From Komagataeibacter swingsii (GTDB taxonomy: Bacteria > Pseudomonadota > Alphaproteobacteria > Acetobacterales > Acetobacteraceae), in contig NZ_NKUB01000012.1 in assembly GCF_003207895.1 (NCBI RefSeq), positions 48,789 through 112,788 of the forward strand: a DNA stretch of 64,000 nt, in the 5' to 3' direction. How positions within the stretch are numbered: position 1 is the stretch's first letter; the number at the start of each line of letters is the position of its first letter. Positions 27,901-36,434 of this stretch are shown here, one piece after another. A program made the translations under genes and the position numbers. The notes beneath the pieces are model-generated. The model searched no databases. It was not told the origin of the DNA and saw only the letters and a list, made by a program, of their open reading frames with translations.

Positions 27901-28021
27901 GGAAGTCGAGCGCCCGCTGGCCAGTGTGGTGATCGGCGGGCTGGTCACGTCCACGTTGCTGACCCTGCTTGTGCTGCCATCACTGTATGCCCGGGTCATG
28001 CGGGAAAAGGATCAGGACTGA
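24947..28021 (+). CDS. HME-family RND efflux pump (CzcA-like)
   Basis: A 1024-residue proton-driven pump with 12 predicted membrane spans and two large periplasmic loops. The start has TVLGLPVEAVPDISPRQV, VEKLITFPVETSMTGIPGM and RSVSRGGVSVVYVQF, all signatures of heavy-metal RND proteins. Transmembrane segment 4 reads IDFGMIVDGSLVVIEHVL (residues about 395-412), close to the DFG..VDGA....EN motif of divalent-cation pumps (Zn/Co/Cd/Ni) and unlike the monovalent Cu/Ag type. The usual Asn after the Glu is His here. Overlaps both neighbours by 1-4 bases, so expression is coupled. Confidence 0.9.
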   Translation: MAHAYLATLIRARMLVLGGLGLLLAAGIMTVLGLPVEAVPDISPRQVLVSVVAPGLATEEVEKLITFPVETSMTGIPGMTDLRSVSRGGVSVVYVQFADDTDINLDRTRVNERIQQARASISVPGITVSMGPLATGMGEIMQFQIRGAGGSLMELNRIMNWTVVPQMRLVPGVVDVNVNGGAEETYEVTLDPARLIGSNLSVGEVYRAVDAGNAASGGGWITHHAEQQSVVGRGLVGSLADFGNIAVRTNPDGSAVRLRDLGRVRAGARTRLGAVTRDGQGEIVIGVVMMESGASSNATLAAINRALPGIRQALPAGVTIEPYYTRATLTGQTIATVRDNLVMGAVLVVGVLVVVIGSWQAALVIASVIPVALVCAMAGMRQFGISANLLSLGAIDFGMIVDGSLVVIEHVLSRREEEPDAEFIPLVISSVQQVMRPVGFAILVIIMVYLPILTLQGIEGHMFRPMAQTVIMALLASLAYCFICVPVLAALALGGVRPAGDTRLIAFLRRPYTHMVTWGETHPRILFGGTLVVLALSAGLAMRLGGEFIPQLDEGALAVTTTRLPSASLDTVLASVTKQEQILRRFPEVRAVVSNTGTSAIPTDPMGVNETDSFIFLNPPATWKTARTQAGLVAAMDDTLRRELPDALYSWSQPVQMRMDDLLSGVRTQIAVSIFGDDLAMLAELGDRVVAAMSGVKGAADVAAAGDGTVPLIVVDIDRTQAASRNVAVQDILDTVEAIGGHIGARPVIVDNAIIGTQVRLDPRVATSAAAIGALQVRRMDGQGNAMLSQVAHVHEVDGPPRISRDRVRRRMVVQANVRGRDLSSYVAEAQARVARDVKLPAGYTMQWDGQFRNLQSATRRLEIVLPVALGLIFALLVVAFGAVRPALLVFVNLPVAATGGIVALTLRGMPFSISAGIGFIALFGVAILNGVVLVSEIAALRARGMAVAQAAFAAAESRFRPVMATALVASLGFFPMAFSESAGAEVERPLASVVIGGLVTSTLLTLLVLPSLYARVMREKDQD

Positions 28022-28692
28022 TGCGTATCCTTATTGTCGAGGATGAATACGATCTGGGTGTGGCGGTGCAGGAGCGCGTGGGTCTGGACGGGCATGCCGT
28101 GGACTGGTTCACGACGCTGGAGGACGCGCGCGCGGCCATGGCAACGGTGGATTATGATTTCATGCTGCTCGACCTTGGCCTGCCCGATGGAAGTGGGCGC
28201 GACCTGTTGCGTGAGGTCCGTCGGACATCATCAGACATCGCCATCCTCATCACCACGGCAGAGGACCAGATCAGTGACCGTATCGCGGGTCTGTCCGAAG
28301 GGGCAGATGATTATATCGTCAAGCCCTATGACCTGAATGAACTCGTGGCCCGTATTGCGGCAGTGGCCCGCCGGTATGCATCGCCGCGCAGGCACGCGCA
28401 CTGCCGCGTGGGAGAGATTACGATAGACCGGGAGAACCGGTCTGTATCGCGTGATGGCGAGCGGCTGGACCTGACCGCGCGGGAATGGAGCATCATGGAA
28501 CTGCTGTCGCGCAGTCCGGGCCGGATCTATTCGCGCCAGCAGATTGACACCGCGCTGTATGCGCTGGACCGGGACGTGGACAGCAATACCGTCGAGGTTT
28601 TCATCAGCCGCCTGCGGCGCAAGGTCGGCAACACGGTCATCCGGACCATACGCGGCCGTGGCTACTGCCTCGATGCAAGGGACGGCGCATGA
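28021..28692 (+). CDS. OmpR-family response regulator of the RND operon
   Basis: A 223-residue regulator. The receiver domain shows VEDEYD at the start, the phosphoacceptor Asp in LLDLGLPDGSG (residue about 51) and the conserved Lys in DDYIVKPYDLNELVARI. The C-terminal winged-helix DNA-binding domain starts near residue 125 (VGEITIDRENRSV) and ends with the RTIRGRGYCLD motif. The start codon overlaps the pump stop and its own stop overlaps the kinase start, so all five genes appear to be one transcript. CzcR/CusR-type regulators activate their pump genes in response to metal. Confidence 0.9.
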   Translation: MRILIVEDEYDLGVAVQERVGLDGHAVDWFTTLEDARAAMATVDYDFMLLDLGLPDGSGRDLLREVRRTSSDIAILITTAEDQISDRIAGLSEGADDYIVKPYDLNELVARIAAVARRYASPRRHAHCRVGEITIDRENRSVSRDGERLDLTAREWSIMELLSRSPGRIYSRQQIDTALYALDRDVDSNTVEVFISRLRRKVGNTVIRTIRGRGYCLDARDGA

Positions 28693-30026
28693 AAAGCTGG
28701 AGCCTGTCTACCCGGATCATCAGCAGCGTACTCATGGTCGTGATACTGGGGCTGCTGATCCTCAGTGTCGCGGTAGGTGGATTTACCCGCTACGAGGTAA
28801 CGGAACGGCTGGACAACTCGCTGCAGGAAGTTTCCGAGCGCCTGCAGACGGCTGTGGAGACACGACTGCATGATCCGGGTGCGGCGTCATCCATCGCCTG
28901 GCTGCCGGAAGTCGGGCCACGCACCCTGGCCTATCAGATCGTGGATGTGACCGGGCATGTCGTGTTGCGTTCCCAGAATGCCCCGCAGGACGCATTCGAG
29001 CGCGCGTGGCGGACCGGGTTTGCTAATGTTCCGCATTTTCGCGTTTATGTCGCGTCACCCGTGGCGGAGAAATACCGCGTTCTTGTGGGGGAACCGACCT
29101 TCCACCGGCGCGAGGCCGTCCGGCGCGCGATGCTGATCTCTGTCGTGCCCATGCTGCTTTTCATGCCGGTGATCTGGTGGCTGGTGCGCCTGATCGTGCG
29201 GCGCGCCCTGCGCCCGCTGGACCTGCTGCATGACGAGATGCGCGCACGTGGCAGCGGCAACCTTCAGCCCATTCCCCCCCTTGATCTCCCTGACGAACTA
29301 GTCTCCATCCAGCGCTCGATCAATACGCTGTTGGCGCGGTTGGAGGCAGCGCTCTCTACCGAGCGCGCCTTTGCCGCAAGCGCTGCGCATGAACTGCGTA
29401 ACCCGCTTGGAGCCCTTCTGGCGCAGGTACAGATGCTGGGCCGACTGATGCCGGCGGGTTCGGATACGGGCCGGCGGGTGGAGCTCATTGCCGACCGGAC
29501 CCGCAGGCTGGGCCGCACGGTGGAAAAACTGCTGCAGTTTTCCCGCGCCTCGTCCGGCGTCGCTTTCCGGCGCGACCGTTTCGACCTGATGACCGTAGTG
29601 CATGTCCTTGTCGATGATCTTGGGCATAATCCGTGTGACGGGCAGGGCATTGTCATCGCGCCAGACGGGATTCACCACATATTCGTACATGGTGACATGG
29701 ATGCGACCGGCATCATGTTGCGCAACCTGCTTGAAAACGCCCTGCTGCATGGAGGGCACCATATGCCCGTGCGGGTGGCCGTGCTACCAGATGGTGGAAT
29801 CGACATCACCAATGACTGCCCCGCGCTGCCACCCGGCATATTCCAGCGGCTGACTAGCCCATTCGTGCGCGGCGGGACCGGTAATCATGGCAGTGGCCTG
29901 GGTCTCGCCATTGCCAGTAATATCGCTACCCAAATGGACGTTACTCTGCGCTTACGTTCCCCACTTACAGGATCTGCCAGAGGATTTGGTGTGTGTGTCA
30001 CCTTTCCAAACTCGAAGGTAACCTAA
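28689..30026 (+). CDS. Sensor histidine kinase of the RND operon
   Basis: A 445-residue membrane kinase. Two membrane spans flank a periplasmic sensor of about 110 residues (residues about 35-150; second span VVPMLLFMPVIWWLVRLIV). HAMP-like region, then the H-box AASAAHELRNPLGALLAQVQ (phospho-His near residue 236), N-box NLLENALLHGG and glycine box GSGLGLAIASNI. In CzcS and CusS the periplasmic part detects metal. No His/Met/Cys cluster stands out in this sensor domain, so its ligand is unclear. Confidence 0.85.
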   Translation: MKSWSLSTRIISSVLMVVILGLLILSVAVGGFTRYEVTERLDNSLQEVSERLQTAVETRLHDPGAASSIAWLPEVGPRTLAYQIVDVTGHVVLRSQNAPQDAFERAWRTGFANVPHFRVYVASPVAEKYRVLVGEPTFHRREAVRRAMLISVVPMLLFMPVIWWLVRLIVRRALRPLDLLHDEMRARGSGNLQPIPPLDLPDELVSIQRSINTLLARLEAALSTERAFAASAAHELRNPLGALLAQVQMLGRLMPAGSDTGRRVELIADRTRRLGRTVEKLLQFSRASSGVAFRRDRFDLMTVVHVLVDDLGHNPCDGQGIVIAPDGIHHIFVHGDMDATGIMLRNLLENALLHGGHHMPVRVAVLPDGGIDITNDCPALPPGIFQRLTSPFVRGGTGNHGSGLGLAIASNIATQMDVTLRLRSPLTGSARGFGVCVTFPNSKVT

Positions 30027-30195
30027 TTCATGACAGTAGAGGAACAGACGCGCAGGCAACTCCATTTTGCGTACTCTACTCCCCTATGTCACGAATGCCC
30101 TGCGTCACGGTTGCCTGGTACAGCAGCCCGTTGGCAATATTCTTAGAGGCTGCTTGGGAAAATCAGTCAACACGTGCCTATGGGTGGTGGGGTTG

Positions 30196-30606
30196 ATGCC
30201 TCTTTCGCTGCGTACCGACTACGCTTTCCGTGTGTTGATCCACTTGGCGTGTAATCCTGATTCGCGTGTTACCGTCAGGAACATCACTGAGTTGCAGGGC
30301 ATTTCGCACAATCATCTTGTGAAAGTTGTACAACACCTGTGTCATGCCGGGATCGTACAAGGTACCCGGGGAGGTACTGGTGGCATCCGTCTGGCTGTGT
30401 CTGCCAGAAACATCAACGTCGGTCATATTATGCGGCTCATGGAAACTGAAAAAGAATCCCCTGGCGCCTGTCACCCATCTGGCAATAACCAGTGTATACT
30501 GGGCAATGCTTGTCAGTTTCGCCATCTCATAGTACAGGCCGTTGATGCATTTATGGCATTTTCCGATGGAATGAGCTTACTGGATCTCACTAGTGGTTCA
30601 GGATAA
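30196..30606 (+). CDS. Rrf2-family regulator, NsrR-like
   Basis: A 136-residue protein starting at ATG 30196 (MPLSLRTDYAFRVLIHLACN). The winged HTH (VRNITELQGISHNHLVKVVQ then HLCHAGIVQGTRGGTGGIRL) is Rrf2-type. Three cysteines spaced C-x8-C-x5-C (CHPSGNNQC then ILGNAC) match the Fe-S ligands of NsrR, the nitric-oxide-responsive repressor. An in-frame extension to 30067 exists but lacks a good ribosome site. No flavohaemoglobin or other nitrosative-stress gene is adjacent, so its target is elsewhere or the gene is orphaned. Confidence 0.8.
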   Translation: MPLSLRTDYAFRVLIHLACNPDSRVTVRNITELQGISHNHLVKVVQHLCHAGIVQGTRGGTGGIRLAVSARNINVGHIMRLMETEKESPGACHPSGNNQCILGNACQFRHLIVQAVDAFMAFSDGMSLLDLTSGSG

Positions 30607-30849
30607 TGTGTTTGCTCACTTTTCCATCCTGGCATGATGCCTCCCTCAAACAGTTGATAGAACATTTGAAGCCGTCGATGAAAAAAATGTCACTGTAGTC
30701 ATAGTGAATCTCGTGTGAAGTAAGATTCATATAATCTTCAGGTGCAAAGTTCATTTTGTTGCGGGTAATATAATGATAGCGGACGTTATTATTATTACGG
30801 TGTTGAAAGGTCTTTACCAAAGTACGGACGGCTTCTAGGCTCGGGACAC
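30607..30849. other. AT-rich stretch between regulator and IS relic
   Basis: About 240 bases with no supported gene. An open minus-strand frame here (30590-30862) begins with MFWL, which is the expected C-terminal end of the IS1031-like transposase read past its normal stop, so it is not an independent gene. Confidence 0.35.
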
Positions 30850-31644
30850 ATAGCCAGAACATGACGGTTGCGGTGAGACAGATGGCTGAGAAGAAGACGG
30901 TCGGGCATCTGTTGTAGCGGGTTGCAACCCGCCGCCAGCCCTTGAGCCTTCCGAATATGATCTCGATGCGATTGCGGCGTTTATATTTTCTCTTGTCGTA
31001 TCTGACCGGTTTTCCGCGAGATTTCTGTCCTGAAATGCAGGGCTTTTATACCTTTTGCTTCCAGGGCGTCCCTGAACCAGTCGGCGTCATCCCCGCGATC
31101 TCCCGGCATCCATTGTGCTTCAGGAAGACTATCCAGCAGGGCAGCGGCATCGGTATAATCGCTTATCTGTCCCGCAGTCATGAAAAAGCTCAGCGGTCGC
31201 CCACTCTGGTCGGTGATCGCATGCAGCTTCGTGTTTATGCCCCTCTGGTGCGGCCGATCAAGCGACCTGGATCCCCTTTTTTAGCCGCACGCTCGAAGCC
31301 GTGCGGTGTGCCTGGAGATACGTCGCATCAGTCATGATGGTCTGGGGCTCTGCCTTTCCGGCAGCCAGACCGTCCATCATCCGGGCGCAGATCCCCATGG
31401 CGCCCCAGCGCTTCCAACGGTTTTAGAGCGTCTTATGTGGACCGTATTCCCGGGGCGCATCGCGCCAGCGCAAGCCGTTCCGATTGACAAAAATGATGCC
31501 GCTCAGCATTCGGCGGTCATCAACGCAGGCTCTACCATGGCTCTTAAAGAAAAAGGGCCGCAGACGCTCCATTTGTTCGTCCGGCAGCCAAAACAGGTCG
31601 CTCATCTCCAGTCTCCTCACAGAGCCTGAATCAGATTCCCGCAC
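30850..31644 (-). pseudogene. IS1031-like (IS5 family) transposase, multiply disrupted
   Basis: Read on the minus strand, it starts MSDLFWLPDEQMERLRPFFF near 31605 and continues RWRDAPREYGPHKTL before an in-frame TAA at a position that should encode Tyr, then NRWKRWGAMGICARMMDGLA. Frameshifts follow near 31235 (ILTGHRT-like region to TKLHAITDQSGRPLSFFMTA) and near 31040. The tail GRLKGWRRVATRYNRCPTVF is still readable. These are the blocks of IS1031-type transposases first known from Komagataeibacter xylinus. At least one nonsense and two frameshift changes make it inactive. Confidence 0.75.
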
Positions 31645-31649
31645 TTAAA

Positions 31650-32618
31650 TCAATGGGTTGTTATCATAGGGGATGAAGCCAGTCTGGAAAGCACTCGGGG
31701 GCTCAACTCGCGTTCATCACCATTTTCCCATTCGACCGCGAAAGTGTGTTGTCGCCATGACACGGACGCTGCGGCTTCATGGGCTACGTGGGCGAAATGC
31801 ACCGTGACATTTGCCTGCCGCGCTAACTGACTACTGGCGGAGATCACCATCATGACACCCGCCACGACCATGGCGGCATGACCAATATGGTGAAACAGGC
31901 GATCATGCAGGTGCGGCAACAGGTACTTCATGATTATTGATGACAGAACCGCCGCCGCAGCAACAGCGATACCCGCAATGCTGGCCCGGGTATTCAACAG
32001 GCCGAACTCAGCGTAGAGAGCGATCTTGAGCACATGCAGCATGATTTCGTTGGCCGCGCGGGTTGCGACGATTTCTTCCTTCCGCAGACCAAGTCGATAA
32101 TAAAACCCATTGAACACCAGGCCGACCGCTCCGGTAAAACCGGAAATGAAGCCGGCGGTAGCACCCAGCACGTGCAGTTCGATAGCGTGGGGCGTTTTCA
32201 CAGTGACCTGGGGTGCAGGCTTGCGAAAGAGAAGGGGAAGATTCCCCATCAGGAATACGCCAAGAAGCAGCGACAGATAGGCTGGCTCCATACGGCTCAA
32301 TGCCCATGCGCCCAGGGCGGCGAAGGGCAACGCGGTGGGCGCAAAATGCCGGACGATGTCCCACCGGATCGCCTGCCGGAACGAGATGATGCGCGTCGCC
32401 GAACTGGCAACTGTCCCGATCGACAGGGCGGCTGGCACCTGAGTGCCAGGCAGCACCAGCCCCAGCAGGGGCATTAGGAGCAGCCCGGCACCGCCTCCCG
32501 ACACGGCGCTCAGGCCAAATGCCGCGGCTGATGCAACCAGAATCAGGGACCAGAGCAGCATGGTTTGTATGAATCCCGATTTGGATCCCTGCTCGCCGGG
32601 ACCGTTGCAGGCGGCCAC
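31650..32618 (-). CDS. TauE/SafE-family permease
   Basis: A protein of up to 322 residues with about eight membrane spans. The first span region contains GLSAVSGGGAGLLLMPLL and LVLPGTQVPAALSIGTVASS, the hallmark of TauE/SafE (sulfite/organosulfur anion) permeases; the second repeat has GATAGFISGFTGAVGLVFNG. Start may be ATG 32618 or ATG 32561 (MLLWSLILVAS); the latter gives the usual family N-terminus. The last 60 residues are an additional soluble tail. The stop codon lies within 10-20 bp of the IS1031-like end, so the C-terminus could have been altered by the insertion. Confidence 0.8.
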   Translation of the reverse strand: MAACNGPGEQGSKSGFIQTMLLWSLILVASAAAFGLSAVSGGGAGLLLMPLLGLVLPGTQVPAALSIGTVASSATRIISFRQAIRWDIVRHFAPTALPFAALGAWALSRMEPAYLSLLLGVFLMGNLPLLFRKPAPQVTVKTPHAIELHVLGATAGFISGFTGAVGLVFNGFYYRLGLRKEEIVATRAANEIMLHVLKIALYAEFGLLNTRASIAGIAVAAAAVLSSIIMKYLLPHLHDRLFHHIGHAAMVVAGVMMVISASSQLARQANVTVHFAHVAHEAAASVSWRQHTFAVEWENGDERELSPRVLSRLASSPMITTH

Positions 32619-32751
32619 ATCGCATGGGCGCGCGGCATCATTATTTCTGGCGAAAGCTCACGGGGATGTCAGCTTACAATGCCCCAATCTTCAGTCGTAT
32701 TTGCACATCTCTAACCAGCCAGGAGGTCTGCTGTCTATGAGGCCGTGAAGG

Positions 32752-34149
32752 CTAGAGCTCTATGGGTAATTTAACGATACACCTTACGCCAGGGTTGTTG
32801 TGAGACAAGACGATCGTGCCCCGGTGCAGTTGTACTACGGCTTTCACCATGGTAAGCCCTAGCCCGTTACCGTCATGCGTACGGCTTGTATCAAGACGGA
32901 CAAAGCGGTCGAATACCCGAAGCATGGCTTCGTCCGGAATGCCTGGACCATTATCGGCTATTTCTATCGTGATGGTCTTGTCCGAAAGCATTATGGTCGC
33001 TGTGATGGTGGTCTGGTCGGGCGTATGGCGTACGGCATTCTCGATCAGGTTGGAGAACGCCTGCCGTAAAAGGACTGGATGACCGGTGACGGTAGGGCAG
33101 GCGGGAATGATTTCGGTTTCCAGGCGCTGTCCATTGTCTTCGATAACGGAGCGATACGGTTCTAGAACTGATTCCAGAAGTCGTGCGGGATCGAGGGGTT
33201 CCATTTCGTTGTTCCATGCCCCGGACTCAAGTTGCGCCAGCTTGAGCAGCGAGGAAAATATTTCCAATGCGGCATCCAGATCCTCGATTGCACACTCGAC
33301 CTGCTCATGCATGGTATCGGAAGGTCCATGTGCCCCAATGGCGCGCTCAAGATTCTGGCGCATACGCGCCAGCGGGCGGCGCATGTCGTGCGCGATGTCA
33401 TTGGAGACCTGTTTCAGACTTGCAATCAGGTATTCATTCTGGTCGAGCATCGCATTGAGGCTCTCCGAGAGATGATCAAGCTCATCATCCGTGCCACGTA
33501 GCGGGATGCGGCGAGACAGATCGCCCTGCATGATGCTCCGTGCCGTCCTGCTTATCGTCTCGATCCATTTCAGGATCAGGTTGCTCAGGAAAAGGCCGCC
33601 TGCTACCCCTATCAGACCAAATCCTGCAATGCCCCACAGGATCGTTGTCCATAATGCGCGTTGGAGATGCGTCAGGGGCGAGGCATCCATGCCCACGAAG
33701 TAATAGCCGCCGTCATCAAGGCGATAACCTATTCCATAAACGATATCCTGGTTGATTTCTTTCGGCAGGCGATGGGACCATGCCAGCCAGCGTTCGCCCG
33801 GCACTGGTCGCAGATGCAGCATGTTGCCTGCGACAATGACCTGTCCGGGGTCCTGAAGCAAATAATGGAAACCGGGTTCATGTTCGATCAGTCCTTGCAC
33901 AACTGGCAGGAGATGACGGACATCCGCAACACCAGCATCTGCAAATGTCTCATGGCTCTCGTTCTCCACTTCCCGGCGGATCTGCTGGCGCATGGTTGAC
34001 TGGCTGTAAAGGCCTGACGTTATAGTCATGACCATGCCGCCCAATATAAAAAGACCGGCGAACAACGTGACGATACGAAACGACGTCGTGGCGATGATAC
34101 GTCGTGTCTCCACATTTCGGCGTCGGGATATCCTATTCCACGACATCAT
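32752..34149 (-). CDS. Sensor histidine kinase
   Basis: A 465-residue membrane kinase. Two spans (TLFAGLFILGGMVMTITSGL and WGIAGFGLIGVAGGLFLSNL) flank a periplasmic domain of about 120 residues. A HAMP domain follows (RSIMQGDLSRRIPLRGTDDE), then the H-box SNDIAHDMRRPLARMRQNLE, N-box NLIENAVRHTPD, DNGPGIPDE and GNGLGLTMVKAV. It faces away from the response regulator at 34603-35289, about 450 bp to the right; the two are probably partners in a divergent arrangement. Signal unknown. Confidence 0.85.
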   Translation of the reverse strand: MMSWNRISRRRNVETRRIIATTSFRIVTLFAGLFILGGMVMTITSGLYSQSTMRQQIRREVENESHETFADAGVADVRHLLPVVQGLIEHEPGFHYLLQDPGQVIVAGNMLHLRPVPGERWLAWSHRLPKEINQDIVYGIGYRLDDGGYYFVGMDASPLTHLQRALWTTILWGIAGFGLIGVAGGLFLSNLILKWIETISRTARSIMQGDLSRRIPLRGTDDELDHLSESLNAMLDQNEYLIASLKQVSNDIAHDMRRPLARMRQNLERAIGAHGPSDTMHEQVECAIEDLDAALEIFSSLLKLAQLESGAWNNEMEPLDPARLLESVLEPYRSVIEDNGQRLETEIIPACPTVTGHPVLLRQAFSNLIENAVRHTPDQTTITATIMLSDKTITIEIADNGPGIPDEAMLRVFDRFVRLDTSRTHDGNGLGLTMVKAVVQLHRGTIVLSHNNPGVRCIVKLPIEL

Positions 34150-34602
34150 TGGACATATTTATCATGTAGCGACATCCTCTCAGGATATGGATGACCGGAC
34201 AAGATCCACCCGTCCCCGATCATGACAGGTCCGGTTGGCATAGGCTCCAGCCCTGTAGCCTGACTTTACCCCCAATGGTCTTTCCGCGTTAACCCCTTTG
34301 CCTTGTCCTGTCCGGAGAGAACTTACCGTCTTTTATTTTTTATATGCCTGCGCGTACGTAGTATTTGTTTTAATACCGTATAAAATATAATACATATACA
34401 TCCACATTTATGATATGTATCACATGAAATATTGATATTATTTATTCTGTATTCAATTTGGAGACATGGTCGATACATTAAAAAATGCCAATAATTGTCT
34501 ATCCATCGTCATGGATGGTGCCATGTAACAATGATTCTGATAACCTGATCAAGAACTCAGTCTCGCTGGGCGGGACATTAAATTTGTTGATTGGCCTGCT
34601 TC
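34150..34602. promoter_or_regulatory. AT-rich divergent promoter region of a two-component pair
   Basis: About 450 bases with strong AT-rich blocks at 34330-34480 (for example TATAAAATATAATACATATA), lying between a kinase gene on the minus strand and a response-regulator gene on the plus strand. Promoters in both directions are expected. No gene is seen. Confidence 0.45.
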
Positions 34603-35289
34603 ATGACGCTGGTAACACGCCCCCGCCTGCTTTTGGTTGAAGATGACCACGCAACTACGGATTACGTGCGGCAGGGACTGGAGGAAAGCGGAATTGACGT
34701 GGTTTGTGTCGCTAACGGGACCGATGGATCGCAGCATGCCCTGTCGCAAACGTGGGATATCGTCATTCTGGATCGCATGCTGCCTGGTCTGGATGGACTG
34801 ACAATTCTCATGCGCATGCGCTCTTATGCCATCATGACGCCAGTCCTGTTCCTGACGACGATGGATGGCGTACCAAGCCGTGTCGCCGGTCTGCGGCATG
34901 GTGCGGATGATTACATGATCAAGCCATTTGCATTACGCGAGTTGGTCGCGCGCGTGCAGGTACTGCTTCGTCGATCATCTTCCTTCCAGCATACAACAAT
35001 AATGAATGTGGCTGACGTTGAACTCAATCTGCTGACGCTTGCAGTGACACGGAATGGCGAAAAGGTTCTTCTGCAGCCTCAGGAACTAAAACTTCTGGAA
35101 TATTTCATGAGGAATGCAGGCACGGTGCTTTCCCGGCAAATGTTGCTGAAGGATGTCTGGCATATGGATTTCCCGGTTCGTACGAACATCGTCGAAACGC
35201 ATATTTGTCGTCTGCGGGAGAAACTGGGGCAGGATGGCCAACCTCTGATCCACACCGTCAGGGGTAGCGGTTATGTCATGAGTGCGTGA
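34603..35289 (+). CDS. OmpR-family response regulator
   Basis: A 228-residue regulator from ATG 34603 (MTLVTRPRLLLVEDDHATTD). Receiver domain: acidic pair EDD, phosphoacceptor in IVILDRMLPGLDGL and Lys in DDYMIKPFALRELVARV. Winged helix: DVELNLLTLAVTRNGEKVLL and a typical HICRLREKLGQDG ending HTVRGSGYVMSA. The receiver resembles those of heavy-metal two-component systems (CusR, CopR, PcoR). It is separated from its likely kinase by the divergent promoter region. No obvious target gene is directly downstream. Confidence 0.85.
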   Translation: MTLVTRPRLLLVEDDHATTDYVRQGLEESGIDVVCVANGTDGSQHALSQTWDIVILDRMLPGLDGLTILMRMRSYAIMTPVLFLTTMDGVPSRVAGLRHGADDYMIKPFALRELVARVQVLLRRSSSFQHTTIMNVADVELNLLTLAVTRNGEKVLLQPQELKLLEYFMRNAGTVLSRQMLLKDVWHMDFPVRTNIVETHICRLREKLGQDGQPLIHTVRGSGYVMSA

Positions 35290-35720
35290 CTCCCTGGCGG
35301 TATAGGATGATCTTGCATGCATGCCCGGTTCGGCCATCCTGGATGAGATAGGTACGCAAGCAGGATGACCATGGCGTGTAGGCAAATGCCTTTCGGTCCG
35401 ACATCGTAGTCGGCCATTAATGATCGCAGCGACAACGGAATAGAGATCACTGCGCATATAATTCGCGTCCCGCAGGAGAAGCGGGGTTCCCATAGCCGCC
35501 TTGGGAAAGTATTCAAGGAAGTTGATGCCCACTATCTATTGCCGGGATAGCATAATCCCACAGACCTATTTCTATGTAATATTATATTGTTTTTGTCACG
35601 ATATAAATGAAATGCAAGTCGCATGCAGAGCACTGAAACGACTGCCTTTGATAGCACAATTACAAGAAGTACATTCACGATATCATTCCATTCGTTCAAT
35701 ATACAGAAATATTTAATACA
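35290..35720. other. Intergenic region, no gene recognised
   Basis: About 430 bases between convergent genes. The right half (35560-35720) is AT-rich. I find no coding sequence, RNA gene or clear terminator in it. Confidence 0.35.
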
Positions 35721-36434
35721 TTATGTCTGTACCCCGAATATCCGGCCGATGGCAGCCGTCACGGCCATCGCTACGATGCCCCAGAATATGACCCGCATTG
35801 CCGGACGCCATGGTGAGGCCCCACCTGCACGCGCACCCACGACTCCCAATACCGCCAGACCAATCAGGGATACAGCGGATACACTCCACGAGACCACGCT
35901 GGCTGGCGACAGCAGGGCTGCCAGCACGGGCAGTATGGCACCGGAAGAGAATGCGCTAGCCGATGCAAAGGCGGCCTGTACCGGACGCGCCGCTGTCGCG
36001 TCCGAAATGCCGAGTTCATCGCGGGCGTGCGCCCCCAGTGCATCATGCTTCATGAGCTGAAGGGCAACCTTGCGTGACAGAATATCATCCAGGCCACGCT
36101 GACGGTATATCCCGGCCAGTTCGCTCACTTCAGCGTCCCAGCTACTGCCAAGCTCCTTTTTTTCGCGGGCGAGGTCAGCCTTCTCAGAATCCGCCTGCGA
36201 GCTAACGGACACATATTCCCCCGCGGCCATGGACATGGCCCCGGCAGCCAGACTGGAAATTCCAGCCAGCAGGATGCTCCCCTGTGTCGCATGGGCGCTG
36301 GCAACGCCGATGATCAGGCTGGATGTTGACAGGATACCATCATTCGCCCCCAGAACAGCGGCCCGCAGCCAGCCCAGACGGGAGGTCGCGTGGATTTCTT
36401 TGGGGCGCAGCGGTATTTTACTTTCCATATTCAT
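35721..36434 (-). CDS. VIT1/CCC1-family membrane protein (Fe/Mn transport)
   Basis: A 237-residue protein. I prefer ATG 36434 (AGGGA nine bases upstream); ATG 36443 and 36428 are alternatives. The N-terminal half has the VIT signature GWLRAAVLGANDGILSTSSL with LIIGVASAHA, then AAGAMSMAAGEYVSVSSQAD, a charged cytoplasmic hairpin rich in Glu (metal-binding domain), and three C-terminal spans. Yeast and plant relatives move iron or manganese into vacuoles; bacterial members are thought to export or store iron. It overlaps the cytochrome b561 gene by about 17 bases. Confidence 0.8.
   Translation of the reverse strand: MNMESKIPLRPKEIHATSRLGWLRAAVLGANDGILSTSSLIIGVASAHATQGSILLAGISSLAAGAMSMAAGEYVSVSSQADSEKADLAREKKELGSSWDAEVSELAGIYRQRGLDDILSRKVALQLMKHDALGAHARDELGISDATAARPVQAAFASASAFSSGAILPVLAALLSPASVVSWSVSAVSLIGLAVLGVVGARAGGASPWRPAMRVIFWGIVAMAVTAAIGRIFGVQT

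Noticed and set aside
30067..30195. N-terminal extension of the Rrf2 regulator
   Set aside because: The extension has no family similarity and the ATG at 30196 gives the canonical Rrf2 N-terminus.
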